Positions 1 through 8,158 of a DNA stretch of 64,000 nucleotides are shown in pieces. How positions within the stretch are numbered: the stretch's first letter is position 1; each line of letters opens with the position of its first letter. The notes under the pieces were generated by a model. That model worked only from the letters and a program-made list of their open reading frames with translations. It was not told the DNA's origin and made no database searches. The DNA comes from Mesorhizobium amorphae (GTDB taxonomy: Bacteria; Pseudomonadota; Alphaproteobacteria; Rhizobiales; Rhizobiaceae). The stretch is taken from assembly GCA_003240775.1 (NCBI GenBank), contig QFNI01000008.1, forward strand, positions 30,298-94,297. Direction: 5' to 3'. The translations under genes were made by a program, and so were the position numbers.

Positions 1-800
1 CGCCACAGCGTGTCCGGCCTGTTGTCGGGATGGCGCTGGTTGAGCCCGACCAGCCCGTGGTCGTAGAGGCCGAAGGCGGTGGTCGAAACAAGCAGGGTCG
101 CGCCGCCCGCTTCGAGCGCTGCAGCGGTCGAGGCCGCCCATGCCTCGCCCGGCATGCCTTCCACCTCGCCTGCGCGATGAAGCAGGGAGCCACCAAGCTT
201 CGGCCGCTCGTCCACGAGCGTGACCGAAAGGCCGGCGTCCAGCCCCGCCCTGGCCGCGGCCAGGCCAGCGGGGCCCGCGCCCACCACGAGCAGATCGCAG
301 CGGTGATGGCGCTGGTCGGCCATCGCGCGGTCCACGGCCTCGGGATCGACGCGGCCCAAGCCCGCCATCGCGCGGATGCGCGGCTCGAACAGGTGCCAGT
401 CCGGCCACATGAAGGTCTTGTAGTAGAAGGCCGCGGGAATGAAGCGGGAGAAGCGGTCGATGATCGCGCCGCGGTCGGCGGATGCGGTCGGGCTCGCATT
501 GACGCTGCGCGCTTCCAATGCTTCCCGCGCCGGCTCGGTGGTCGCGCGGGCATTGGGCGTCGCCTTGTTCCCGAAACGGATGTCGACCAGCGCGTTCGGT
601 TCCTCGACGCCCGCCCCCCAGATGCCGCGCGGGCGGTGATACTTGAACGAGCGGCCGACCACCGCGATGTCCGCGGCCATGAGCGCGGACGCGATCGTGT
701 CTCCCTCGAAGCCCGCAACCCGGCGCCCGTCGAAGGAGAAGGCAAGCGCGCGCGAGCGGTCGATGGCGCTTCCGCCGCTTGGCAGCCGGGCAGCGGTCAT
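1..800 (-). CDS. soxA: Sarcosine oxidase alpha subunit, N-terminal part (3' end beyond window)
   Basis: This is the large subunit of heterotetrameric sarcosine oxidase, a cytoplasmic enzyme that oxidatively demethylates sarcosine to glycine and passes the methyl carbon to tetrahydrofolate. About 266 residues are visible. They hold the N-terminal ferredoxin-fold-like region (FDG..V.GFEGDT near residues 22-32, then KYHRPRG) and a dinucleotide-binding GAGPAGLAAA motif near residues 177-186. The ATG at 800 overlaps the soxD stop as ATGA, so translation is coupled. The gene runs off the left edge; folate-domain sequence and a soxG gene would be expected outside. The order soxB-soxD-soxA is the usual one. 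Confidence 0.93.
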   Translation of the reverse strand, partial: MTAARLPSGGSAIDRSRALAFSFDGRRVAGFEGDTIASALMAADIAVVGRSFKYHRPRGIWGAGVEEPNALVDIRFGNKATPNARATTEPAREALEARSVNASPTASADRGAIIDRFSRFIPAAFYYKTFMWPDWHLFEPRIRAMAGLGRVDPEAVDRAMADQRHHRCDLLVVGAGPAGLAAARAGLDAGLSVTLVDERPKLGGSLLHRAGEVEGMPGEAWAASTAAALEAGGATLLVSTTAFGLYDHGLVGLNQRHPDNRPDTLW

Positions 801-1114
801 CGTCCGGCTTCCACGCCGATCGAGGCGGGGGCCTCCCCGTCTCCTCCGAGGGCCGTGGAACCGCCGTCGAGCGCCATGGAGCCCGCGACCTCGTGGGTGG
901 CCGTGTCACGCTCCATCACGAAGAACTCGCCGCAGCCCGCATGCACCCAGATCTCGCGCGAGGGGCCCTTGGGGTTGGCGCGGAAGTGGAGATATTCGGA
1001 CCAATCGGCAGACGGAGTGCTCAAGCCGTCGGGGCGGATGTTTCCTGCCTCGCCGCCATAGTGGAACTCCGTCTCGTCCCTCGTGCCGCAGAACGGGCAT
1101 TCGAAAAGCTGCAT
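797..1114 (-). CDS. soxD: Sarcosine oxidase delta subunit
   Basis: The 105-residue protein is the small zinc-binding subunit of heterotetrameric sarcosine oxidase. It begins with CPFCG, giving Cys6 and Cys9, and carries WVHAGCGEFF, giving His58 and Cys61. These four positions match the known zinc site of the family. The usual family core of about 90 residues is followed by a short Gly/Ala-rich tail. The ATG at 1114 is chosen because homologs begin a few residues before CPFCG; an upstream ATG at 1192 would add 26 unrelated residues. The gene lies 46 bp after soxB and overlaps soxA by 4 bp. Confidence 0.95.
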   Translation of the reverse strand: MQLFECPFCGTRDETEFHYGGEAGNIRPDGLSTPSADWSEYLHFRANPKGPSREIWVHAGCGEFFVMERDTATHEVAGSMALDGGSTALGGDGEAPASIGVEAGR

Positions 1115-1160
1115 GGTTGGTGCCCAGGTCGGTGCCCCCGCGGGAGCCCTTGTTCTTTGC

Positions 1161-2414
1161 TCAGTGTGCGATGCCCGAACCGGCCGCCTCATCGATCAGG
1201 CGGCCCCTTGCGAAGCGGTCGAGATCGAAGGGGCGGCTGATGTCGTGGTGCCCGCCGGTTGCCAGAAGATGCGCGAGCAAGGTGCCGCCTGCGGGGATCG
1301 CCTTGAACCCCCCGGTGCCCCAGCCGCAGTTGAGAAACAGGTCCGGCAGCGGTGAGGGGCCGATGATCGGCGAGGAATCGGGAACCACGTCGACGATCCC
1401 CGCCCACTGCCGCAGGAGCTTGAGCTGGCGAAACGCCGGAAACATCTCGAGCAGCCCCGAGACCACCGTTTCCAGAACCGGCAGGTTGCCGCGCTGCGCA
1501 TAGGACGGGATCCGGTCGAGGCCGCCTCCCACCACCATCTCGCCCTTGTCGGACTGGCTGGCATAGGTGCCCGTGCCCAGCGAAAGCACGACCGTGTCGA
1601 GGATCGGCTTCACCGGCTCGGAAACGCATGCCTGGAGCGCGTATGAATTTATCGGCAGCCGGAAGCCCGCCATCTTCGCAAGCTCCGACGAATGGCCCGC
1701 GACCGCCATGCCCGTGCGCTCCGCACGGATCGGGCCGCGCGTGGTTTCCACCCCGCGGCAGCGGCCGCCCTCGACGATGAAGCCGGTGACCTCGCATCCC
1801 TGGATGATGTCTATGCCGTGCGCGCTGGCCGCGCGGGCATAGCCCCAGGCCACGGCGTCGTGGCGCGCGGTTCCGGCGCGGCCCTGCCACACGCCGCCGA
1901 ACACGGGAAAGCGGGCGTCCGGCGCGAAGTTGAAGACGGGCGCCACGCGGCGGACGTCTTCGGGCGCGTAAAGCTCGGCGTCCGTTCCGTTGATCTGCAT
2001 GGCGTTGACGGTTCTTGCGGCGATCTCCATCTCGGCCTTGCTGTGGCAGACGGTGAGCATGCCGCGCTTGGACAGCATCACGTTGTAGTTCAGCTCGTGC
2101 GAAAGGCCTTCGTAGAGCCGGTGCGCCAACCCGTAGAGCGCCACGCTTTCGGGATAGAAATAGTTGGAGCGGACAACGGTCGTGTTGCGCCCGGTGTTTC
2201 CCCCGCCGATCCATCCCTTCTCGATCACCGCGACATTCGTGACGCCGTGATTCTTCGCGAGGTAGAAGGCGGTCGCGAGCCCATGGCCGCCGCCGCCGAT
2301 CACCAGCACATCGTAGCGGCCCTTGGGCGCGGGCGAGCGCCAGGCCGGCTCCCAACCCTTCTGGCCGGAAAGCCCTTCCTTGACGAGCGACAGGGCCGAA
2401 TAGCGGCGCGTCAT
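1161..2414 (-). CDS. soxB: Sarcosine oxidase beta subunit
   Basis: This 417-residue flavoprotein is the catalytic subunit of heterotetrameric sarcosine oxidase. It has an N-terminal FAD-binding GGGGHG motif (residues 40-45) and the GTARHDAVAWG segment, where His185 corresponds to the residue that covalently carries FMN in the family. The C-terminal GWGTGGFKAIPAGG segment is also typical. The start at 2414 (MTRRYSALSL) is the conserved family start; the frame stays open upstream but that stretch overlaps the preceding gene. It follows the dimethylglycine dehydrogenase-like gene by 16 bp, so the two demethylation steps appear co-transcribed. Confidence 0.96.
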   Translation of the reverse strand: MTRRYSALSLVKEGLSGQKGWEPAWRSPAPKGRYDVLVIGGGGHGLATAFYLAKNHGVTNVAVIEKGWIGGGNTGRNTTVVRSNYFYPESVALYGLAHRLYEGLSHELNYNVMLSKRGMLTVCHSKAEMEIAARTVNAMQINGTDAELYAPEDVRRVAPVFNFAPDARFPVFGGVWQGRAGTARHDAVAWGYARAASAHGIDIIQGCEVTGFIVEGGRCRGVETTRGPIRAERTGMAVAGHSSELAKMAGFRLPINSYALQACVSEPVKPILDTVVLSLGTGTYASQSDKGEMVVGGGLDRIPSYAQRGNLPVLETVVSGLLEMFPAFRQLKLLRQWAGIVDVVPDSSPIIGPSPLPDLFLNCGWGTGGFKAIPAGGTLLAHLLATGGHHDISRPFDLDRFARGRLIDEAAGSGIAH

Positions 2415-2430
2415 CCCGAACGCTCCATCC

Positions 2431-4842
2431 TCACCCCCGCATCCTTTCGCCACTGGGGTCGAAGGGGGCCTTTTCCAGAACACGCGCAAGGCGTTCGACG
2501 CCCACGATATGGGACCGGAGTTCCACGCCCTCCTCGGCCAGGTCCCGCTCGATCAGCGCCATGGCCAGGCTCTTTCCGACGGTGTGCCCATAGCCGCCCG
2601 AAGTGACGAAGCCGACCAGGCGATCTGCGTGCCATACCGGCTCGTAGCCGCTCGCATCGGCATCGTCCGCATCGATCTCGAGGATCACGAGCTTGCGCGG
2701 CGCGCCCTGCTCGCGCTCCTTGATTGCCGCCGCTCGCCCGACGAACTCGCCCTTGCCGAACGCGATCCACCGGTCCATCCCGGTCTCGCCGGGCGTGTAG
2801 TCCTGCGTGAATTCGCGCGACCAGATGCCGAAGCCCTTTTCGAGCCGCAGGGCGTTCACGGCGTTGAAGCCGTATTCCACCATGCCCAGGCCTTCGCCGG
2901 CCGCGAGCAGCGCCTGGCGCAAGGGGGCATGCTCGGCCGCCGTGCAGTGGATCTCGTAGCCGAGTTCGCCCACCACAGACAATCGCCCGACCCACGCGTC
3001 GGCGAGGCCGATTGGCATGCGCCGGCACCCCAGAAAGGGCAGGGCGGCGTTGGACACGTCCTCGTGCGTGACGCGTTCGAGCACCTTGCGGGCGTTCGGG
3101 CCGGCCAGGGAGAAACCCACGGTCTGGTCCGAGATGTCGCGCACCTCGACGCCCTGCTCGAGATGGGACTCGAACCAGCGCATGTGCCATTCGCGCAGAT
3201 AGTAGGAACCCATGATCCACCAAGTGCCGTCGCCCCAGTTGAACACGGTCAGATCGCCCTTGAGCTTGCCGTTCTCGCCAAGCATGGGCGCGAGCTTCAC
3301 CCGGCCGGGCCCCGGCAGCGCGCAGGCGAGCATGCGGTCAAGCCACCCTCGTGCTGCCTCGCCCGACACCGCGTAGCGGGAGAAGGCGGAGATATCGAGC
3401 AGGCCCACCCCTTCGCGCACGCCGCGGCACTCGCGGCCCACGATGTCGAACGCGTTGGACCGCTTCAGGGTCGGCGTTTCCGCGAACCCCTCTTCGGCGA
3501 AGTAGAGCGGCACCTCCATGCCCCACGAGGCGCCCCACCGCGCACCGGCGGCCGTCATCGCCCCGTGCGCTCCGGCCGTCTTCACGGGCCGGCCGGCGGG
3601 CAGCTGCTCGTTGGGGTAAGACATCACGAAGCGGCGCGAATAGAACTGACCGGTGGTCTGGCGGATATATTCGCGGTTCGAGGCGAAAGCGCCGTAGCGC
3701 GCGATGTCCATGCCGAACACATCGGCCTCCGGCTCGCCGTGGATCATCCATTCGGCCAGCGACTTGCCGACGCCGCCGCCTTGCAGGAAGCCCGCCATGA
3801 CGCCGCACGCGACCCAGTAGTTAGGCACCCCGCGAACCGGGCCGACCAGGGGATTGCCGTCCGGCGAGAAGGTGAAGGCGCCGTTGACCCATCGCTTGAT
3901 GCCCGCCGTTTCGAGGCAGGGATAGCGGCTGAAGCCCAGGGCGAGCTCTTCGCCGATGCGCTCGGGGTCTTCCTGGATCAGCTCGATGCCGTAGTTCCAC
4001 GGCGCGCCGTCCATGTTCCAGTGCTTGTAGTTGCGCTCGTAGATGCCGAGCAGCATGCCCTTCTGCTCCTGGCGCATGTAGGTGAAGCCTTCGAGATCCA
4101 CGATCAGGGGCAGCTCGAAGTCGAGCTCGGCGACCGCCGGAATGGCTTCGGTGACGAGGTAGTGGTGTTCCATCGGCGTCACCGGAAGCTCGATGCCCGC
4201 CATCCTGCCGACCTGCTTGGCCCACAGGCCCGCCGCGTTCACCACGTGCTCGGCGGTGATCGTGCCTTTCTCGGTCACCACGTCCCAGCTCAGGTCCGGG
4301 CGCTGCCGGAGTTCCACAACCCGGTTGTTCTCGATGATGTCGGCTCCGCGCAGGCGGGCGGCGCGGGCATAGGCGTGAACCGTGCCGGATGGGTCGATGT
4401 GGCCCTCGCGCTCGGCGAAGAGCCCGCCCAGCACGTTCTCGGTGCTGATGACGGGGCAGCGCTTCTTGATCTCGTCGACACCCACCAGGTGCACGTCGTC
4501 GATGCCCATGGTCTGGAACACGCGGTAGGCCGACTGCAGCCACTCCCACCGCTCGGGCGCGGAGGCGATGGATATGCCGCCGGGCATGTGCATGCCGATG
4601 TTCTGGCCCGACTCCCGCTCCACCTCCGACAGCAGGTCTATGGTGTAGGCCTGGAGGGCTGCGATGTTGGGGTCGGCGTTGAGGGCGTGGAAACCGCCTG
4701 CCGCGTGCCAGCTCGAGCCTGCTGTCAGCACGCTGCGTTCGACGAGGGCGACATCGCTCCAGCCGAACCGCGCGAGGTGGTAGAGCACGGAGGCTCCCAC
4801 CACGCCGCCACCGATCACCACGGCCCTGTAGTTCGTCTTCAC
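2431..4842 (-). CDS. Dimethylglycine/sarcosine dehydrogenase-like flavoprotein with GcvT domain
   Basis: This 803-residue enzyme probably oxidises an N-methylated glycine (dimethylglycine or sarcosine) and transfers the one-carbon unit to tetrahydrofolate. It has a DAO-type FAD domain with GGGVVG at residues 11-16 and GSSWHAAGG near 42-50, whose His46 is the family's covalent flavin attachment site. A central FAO_M-like linker and a C-terminal aminomethyltransferase (GCV_T plus GCV_T_C) half follow. I place the start at the GTG at 4842, which has GGAGCGAGG just upstream. The alternative GTG at 4890 lies inside an operator-like palindrome. With soxBDA it forms a demethylation operon. The exact substrate is not resolved by sequence. 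Confidence 0.9.
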   Translation of the reverse strand: MKTNYRAVVIGGGVVGASVLYHLARFGWSDVALVERSVLTAGSSWHAAGGFHALNADPNIAALQAYTIDLLSEVERESGQNIGMHMPGGISIASAPERWEWLQSAYRVFQTMGIDDVHLVGVDEIKKRCPVISTENVLGGLFAEREGHIDPSGTVHAYARAARLRGADIIENNRVVELRQRPDLSWDVVTEKGTITAEHVVNAAGLWAKQVGRMAGIELPVTPMEHHYLVTEAIPAVAELDFELPLIVDLEGFTYMRQEQKGMLLGIYERNYKHWNMDGAPWNYGIELIQEDPERIGEELALGFSRYPCLETAGIKRWVNGAFTFSPDGNPLVGPVRGVPNYWVACGVMAGFLQGGGVGKSLAEWMIHGEPEADVFGMDIARYGAFASNREYIRQTTGQFYSRRFVMSYPNEQLPAGRPVKTAGAHGAMTAAGARWGASWGMEVPLYFAEEGFAETPTLKRSNAFDIVGRECRGVREGVGLLDISAFSRYAVSGEAARGWLDRMLACALPGPGRVKLAPMLGENGKLKGDLTVFNWGDGTWWIMGSYYLREWHMRWFESHLEQGVEVRDISDQTVGFSLAGPNARKVLERVTHEDVSNAALPFLGCRRMPIGLADAWVGRLSVVGELGYEIHCTAAEHAPLRQALLAAGEGLGMVEYGFNAVNALRLEKGFGIWSREFTQDYTPGETGMDRWIAFGKGEFVGRAAAIKEREQGAPRKLVILEIDADDADASGYEPVWHADRLVGFVTSGGYGHTVGKSLAMALIERDLAEEGVELRSHIVGVERLARVLEKAPFDPSGERMRG

Positions 4843-4884
4843 CGCTGACCTCGCTCCGCTCACTGGGCTCAGCCTAAGAGCAGT

Positions 4885-4898
4885 GGACACTTATGTCT
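4885..4898. promoter_or_regulatory. Operator-like near-palindrome, copy 1
   Basis: GGACACTTATGTCT is one of two closely similar 14-bp sites in the divergent promoter between the demethylation operon and the family-5 binding-protein gene. Arms GGACA/TGTCT flank a 4-bp centre. The site lies just upstream of the preferred start at 4842 and would overlap the alternative GTG at 4890. The rest of the 332-bp gap shows no gene. The regulator is unknown. Confidence 0.55.
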
Positions 4899-4973
4899 AG
4901 TCTCGGTGTCGCGCGCGTCGTCCCGCTTCCGCCCACCACTTGTCGGCCCCTCCGGGGAGGACTTGCGCGCTCT

Positions 4974-4987
4974 GGACATTTGTGTCT
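4974..4987. promoter_or_regulatory. Operator-like near-palindrome, copy 2
   Basis: GGACATTTGTGTCT repeats the site at 4885 in the same orientation, with centres 89 bp apart. Flanking bases (T before, rGT after) are also shared, giving consensus TGGACAYTTRTGTCTRGT. Two matching copies in one divergent promoter suggest cooperative binding of one regulator. Confidence 0.55.
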
Positions 4988-5174
4988 GGTTAAGGCTCCG
5001 CAAGGACGGGGATCGCGATGCGAGGCTTGCCGGAGGAAACAGTGCCGCTCCGAAGCGGGGCGATGTTTCCTCCGCCCACCGGGAAGGGTGGAGCACGGGA
5101 TCGAGGGTCCCGTTGGCCCGCTTTCCGTCGCTAGGCCGGCATCGGTTTGAAACAGAAAACGGAGGAGTGAGACG

Positions 5175-6848
5175 ATGGGAACGGGTCCGAACGAAGCCAC
5201 CACCCACCGGAACCGCGACGGAAAGCCGGTGTCGCGCACGGTGCTCGCAATGGCCGATGCAGCCAGGGAAGGCAGGCTCGACCGGCGCGAATTCCTGGCG
5301 CTCGCCAGCGCGATGGGCGCATCCGGCACTGTTGCCTACGGCATGCTCGGCCTCGCCGCGCCGACGCCAGCACTCGCCCAGGAGCCGCGCAAGGGCGGCA
5401 CGCTGAAGGTCGCAATGCTCTGCAAGGACGTGATGGACCCGCGCACCCTGTCCTGGGCCGAGGGCGCCAACATCTGCCGCACCTTCCTCGAGCCGTTGGT
5501 GAAATACGAGCGTGATTTCACCTTCCAGCCGATGCTCCTGGAAAGCTGGGACGTGAACGACGACGCGACCGAATACGTGCTCCACGTCCGCAAGAGCGTG
5601 AAATGGAACAACGGCGACGACTTCACGGCCGACGACGTGATCTTCAACATCAATCGCTGGTGCGAAAAGGACTCCCCCGGCAACTCCATGGCAGGCCGCA
5701 TGGCGAGCCTGGTGGACGAGGCGACGGGCAAGGCGCGGGAAGGCGCTGTCACGAAAGTCGACGACCACACGGTGAAGCTGACCCTGCCTCATTCCGACGT
5801 CACGATCGTGCCGGGCTTCACGGACTATCCCGCGCTCCTCGTCCACCGCGACTTCGACAAGACGGGCGGCGATCTCGTCGCCAACCCCATCGGCACCGGA
5901 GCCTTCGAGCTCGTCTCCTATTCGGCGGGGGATCGCGTCGTCGTGAAGCGGCGCGAGAACGGCGCGTGGTGGGGCGGCGAGGCCCATCTCGACGGTGTGG
6001 AGTTCATCGACTACGGCAACGACCCGACGACCATGGTGAACGCCTTCGAAGCCGGCGAAATCCACACCAACTACGAGACCACCGCCGACACGGTGAAGAT
6101 TCTCGACGACATGGGCCTCGTGAAGTCCGAGGTGGTCACGGCCGGCACCATCGTGGCGCGCACCAATGCGCGCAACAAGCCCTATGACGACAAGCGTGTG
6201 CGCAACGCGCTGCAGATGGCGGTCGACAACGCGACCATCCTGCAGCTCGGCTATGGCGGGCTCGGAACGCCGGCCGAGAACCACCATGTCTGCCCGATCC
6301 ACCCGGAATATTACGAGCTGCCCAAGCAGGCGCGCGACGCATCCAAGGCGAAGCAGCTGATGAACGATGCAGGCCAGGCCGACTTCGAGCACGACCTGAT
6401 CACCGTGGACGAGGAATGGCAGAAGAACACGGGCGACGCCATCGCCGCCCAGCTTCGCGAGGCCGGCATCAAGGTCAAGCGCACGGTGCTGCCGGGCTCG
6501 ACCTTCTGGAACGACTGGACGAAGTATCCCTATTCCATGACGATCTGGAACATGCGCCCGCTCGGCGTGCAGGTGCTGGCGCTCGCCTACCGATCGGGCG
6601 AGGCCTGGAATGAGAGCGGCTTCTCCAATGCCGAGTTCGACAAGAAGCTCGGCGAAGCGCTCGCCATCGCCGATGTCGAAAAGCGGCGCACTGTCATGGC
6701 CGACGTGGAGCGCATCCTGCAGGACGAGGGCGTCATCATCCAGCCCTTCTGGCGCAAGTTCTTCAACCACTCGGTCGCCGCCGTGAAGAACCACGGCATG
6801 CACCAGTCGAACGAGATCAACCTCGAACGCGTCTGGCTCGAGGAGTAG
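5175..6848 (+). CDS. ABC transporter family-5 substrate-binding protein, Tat-type signal
   Basis: This 557-residue protein is a periplasmic solute-binding protein of the dipeptide/opine/nickel family (SBP_bac_5). A long n-region leads to a twin-arginine-like RREFLAL motif near residue 38, a hydrophobic stretch and an ALAQ cleavage site near residue 70. The mature part opens with GGTLKVA, typical of the family, and contains the usual lobe signature. The ATG at 5175 follows GGAGGAG. No permease or ATPase genes are adjacent, so it is an orphan binding protein. Its divergent position next to the demethylation operon suggests a methylated-glycine, betaine or opine-like ligand, which is inference. 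Confidence 0.88.
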   Translation: MGTGPNEATTHRNRDGKPVSRTVLAMADAAREGRLDRREFLALASAMGASGTVAYGMLGLAAPTPALAQEPRKGGTLKVAMLCKDVMDPRTLSWAEGANICRTFLEPLVKYERDFTFQPMLLESWDVNDDATEYVLHVRKSVKWNNGDDFTADDVIFNINRWCEKDSPGNSMAGRMASLVDEATGKAREGAVTKVDDHTVKLTLPHSDVTIVPGFTDYPALLVHRDFDKTGGDLVANPIGTGAFELVSYSAGDRVVVKRRENGAWWGGEAHLDGVEFIDYGNDPTTMVNAFEAGEIHTNYETTADTVKILDDMGLVKSEVVTAGTIVARTNARNKPYDDKRVRNALQMAVDNATILQLGYGGLGTPAENHHVCPIHPEYYELPKQARDASKAKQLMNDAGQADFEHDLITVDEEWQKNTGDAIAAQLREAGIKVKRTVLPGSTFWNDWTKYPYSMTIWNMRPLGVQVLALAYRSGEAWNESGFSNAEFDKKLGEALAIADVEKRRTVMADVERILQDEGVIIQPFWRKFFNHSVAAVKNHGMHQSNEINLERVWLEE

Positions 6849-7092
6849 CGCTCTCCACCGGGCACAGGCTTCTTGCTTCTTCCCTCGGCCAAGCATTGCA
6901 GCCGATGTCTGCTATCGGCTGAAGCCCGGTGCGAAGAGCCACTCGGCAGGGTCGTCGCAGTCGCGCATGCTGCTGCTCGCTGCTTTCCTTGGAGACATCC
7001 TCACGGCCAGCTGGGCGTGACGATGTCTCCGGGATATCAAGGCGTTGATCCGAAGCCGCATGCCGGCCGTCGACACTCTTCCTTTCTATTCC

Positions 7093-7141
7093 CGCAGCGT
7101 TTCCGGACGCGAAACCGCTGCGCACTTCTGCCGGAAACGCT
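7093..7141. repeat. Palindromic intergenic repeat with two alternative hairpins, possible bidirectional terminator
   Basis: Two stems share bases here. CGCAGCGTTTC at 7093-7103 can pair with GAAACCGCTGCG at 7111-7122 with one bulge. AGCGTTTCCGG at 7096-7106 pairs perfectly with CCGGAAACGCT at 7131-7141. The sequence resembles the GCATTTCC..GCGCA..GGAAATGC palindrome that recurs between genes of many rhizobia; this resemblance is from memory. It lies between convergent genes. The remainder of the 294-bp gap (6849-7142) shows no gene. Confidence 0.6.
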
Positions 7142-7142
7142 C

Positions 7143-8141
7143 CTAGGAAACCGCTCGCACGGCGTCGATGCGCTCCTGGCCTCCGACGATGCCGGCAAAG
7201 GACGACCACACGCGACGCGCGCCGGCCTCCCAGGCCTCGCGTTGGGCGGGCTGGACGACGTGCCCGCCATTCGCCTTGGCGGTCTTGATCGAGGCCGTTT
7301 CGTCCTCGACGATGAGCCCGTCGAAATAGGCCGCGCCCTCGCGGGACGCTTCGAGGAAGACGGTGCGCTGCTCTTGCGTGAGGCCGTTCCAGAAGCTTCC
7401 CGCATAGTAGACGACGCCGGATGCCCAGATGTGGGCGGTCTCGGTCAGGTAGGGCACCACCTCGTAGAGCTTGAAGCCGGCATAGGCCGATTTCGTGAGG
7501 TCCATGGCATCGGCCACGCCGGAGGAAAGCGCGTTGTAGGTTTCGGTAATGGGAATGCCGACCGGCGAGGCGCCAAACGCGCTCCAAAGCTCGGTGTGGA
7601 GGGGGCTCTGGATGACGCGGATGCGCTTGCCGGAAAGCTGCTCGGGACGGGTGATCTCTTCCTTGGCCAGCAGATGGCGCGCGCCGTAGTTGATGAAGCC
7701 GCCGACCGCGAAATTCTGTGCGGCGAGCTTCGTCGCGAGATCGCCCCCGATCTCGCCATTCACCACGGACCGCACATGCGCGGCGTCCCGAAACAGGAAG
7801 GGCAGGTCGAGGAGCTGCACCTCGGGCACCCAGCCCGACAGGGCCGAGACGGTGGACAGGCTGGCCTGGATGGAGCCCAGGCGGATGCCTTCCGCCACCT
7901 CCTTTTCCGCGCCGAGCGCGCCCGAGCGCACGATGTTGAAGCTGAACTCGCCGGGAAGGCGCTCCTCGACGATGTCGCGGATGCGCAGCCAGATCTTGGT
8001 TTCCGGCTTGTCGTCGCCAAACAGCGAGGCGACCGTCAGGCGTGTCGCCGCGCGGGCGCGGCCGATCACGGGCGGGGCGACGAGGGCGGTCGTCGCGGCG
8101 GCCGTGCCCCAGAGGAAGGTGCGGCGATCGAGATGGATCAT
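7143..8141 (-). CDS. dctP: TRAP transporter substrate-binding protein (DctP family)
   Basis: The 332-residue protein is the periplasmic receptor of a TRAP transporter. It starts with a twin-arginine signal (DRRTFLWG near residues 5-12, cleavage after ARA). It then shows DctP-family features: a GSIQASLSTVSALS segment, the LPFLFRD segment, and the ligand-contacting Arg region KRIRVIQSP. It is the last gene of a four-gene operon, 17 bp after the fused membrane component. The neighbouring SsuD-type monooxygenase suggests an organosulfur or other oxyanion ligand, but nothing in the binding protein itself fixes the substrate. Confidence 0.9.
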   Translation of the reverse strand: MIHLDRRTFLWGTAAATTALVAPPVIGRARAATRLTVASLFGDDKPETKIWLRIRDIVEERLPGEFSFNIVRSGALGAEKEVAEGIRLGSIQASLSTVSALSGWVPEVQLLDLPFLFRDAAHVRSVVNGEIGGDLATKLAAQNFAVGGFINYGARHLLAKEEITRPEQLSGKRIRVIQSPLHTELWSAFGASPVGIPITETYNALSSGVADAMDLTKSAYAGFKLYEVVPYLTETAHIWASGVVYYAGSFWNGLTQEQRTVFLEASREGAAYFDGLIVEDETASIKTAKANGGHVVQPAQREAWEAGARRVWSSFAGIVGGQERIDAVRAVS

Positions 8142-8158
8142 GGAAGGTCGAGCTCCGG

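Noticed and set aside
4869..6896. Minus-strand open frame of 675 codons opposite the family-5 binding protein
   Set aside because: Antisense shadow; the plus strand has a ribosome site, signal peptide and family features.
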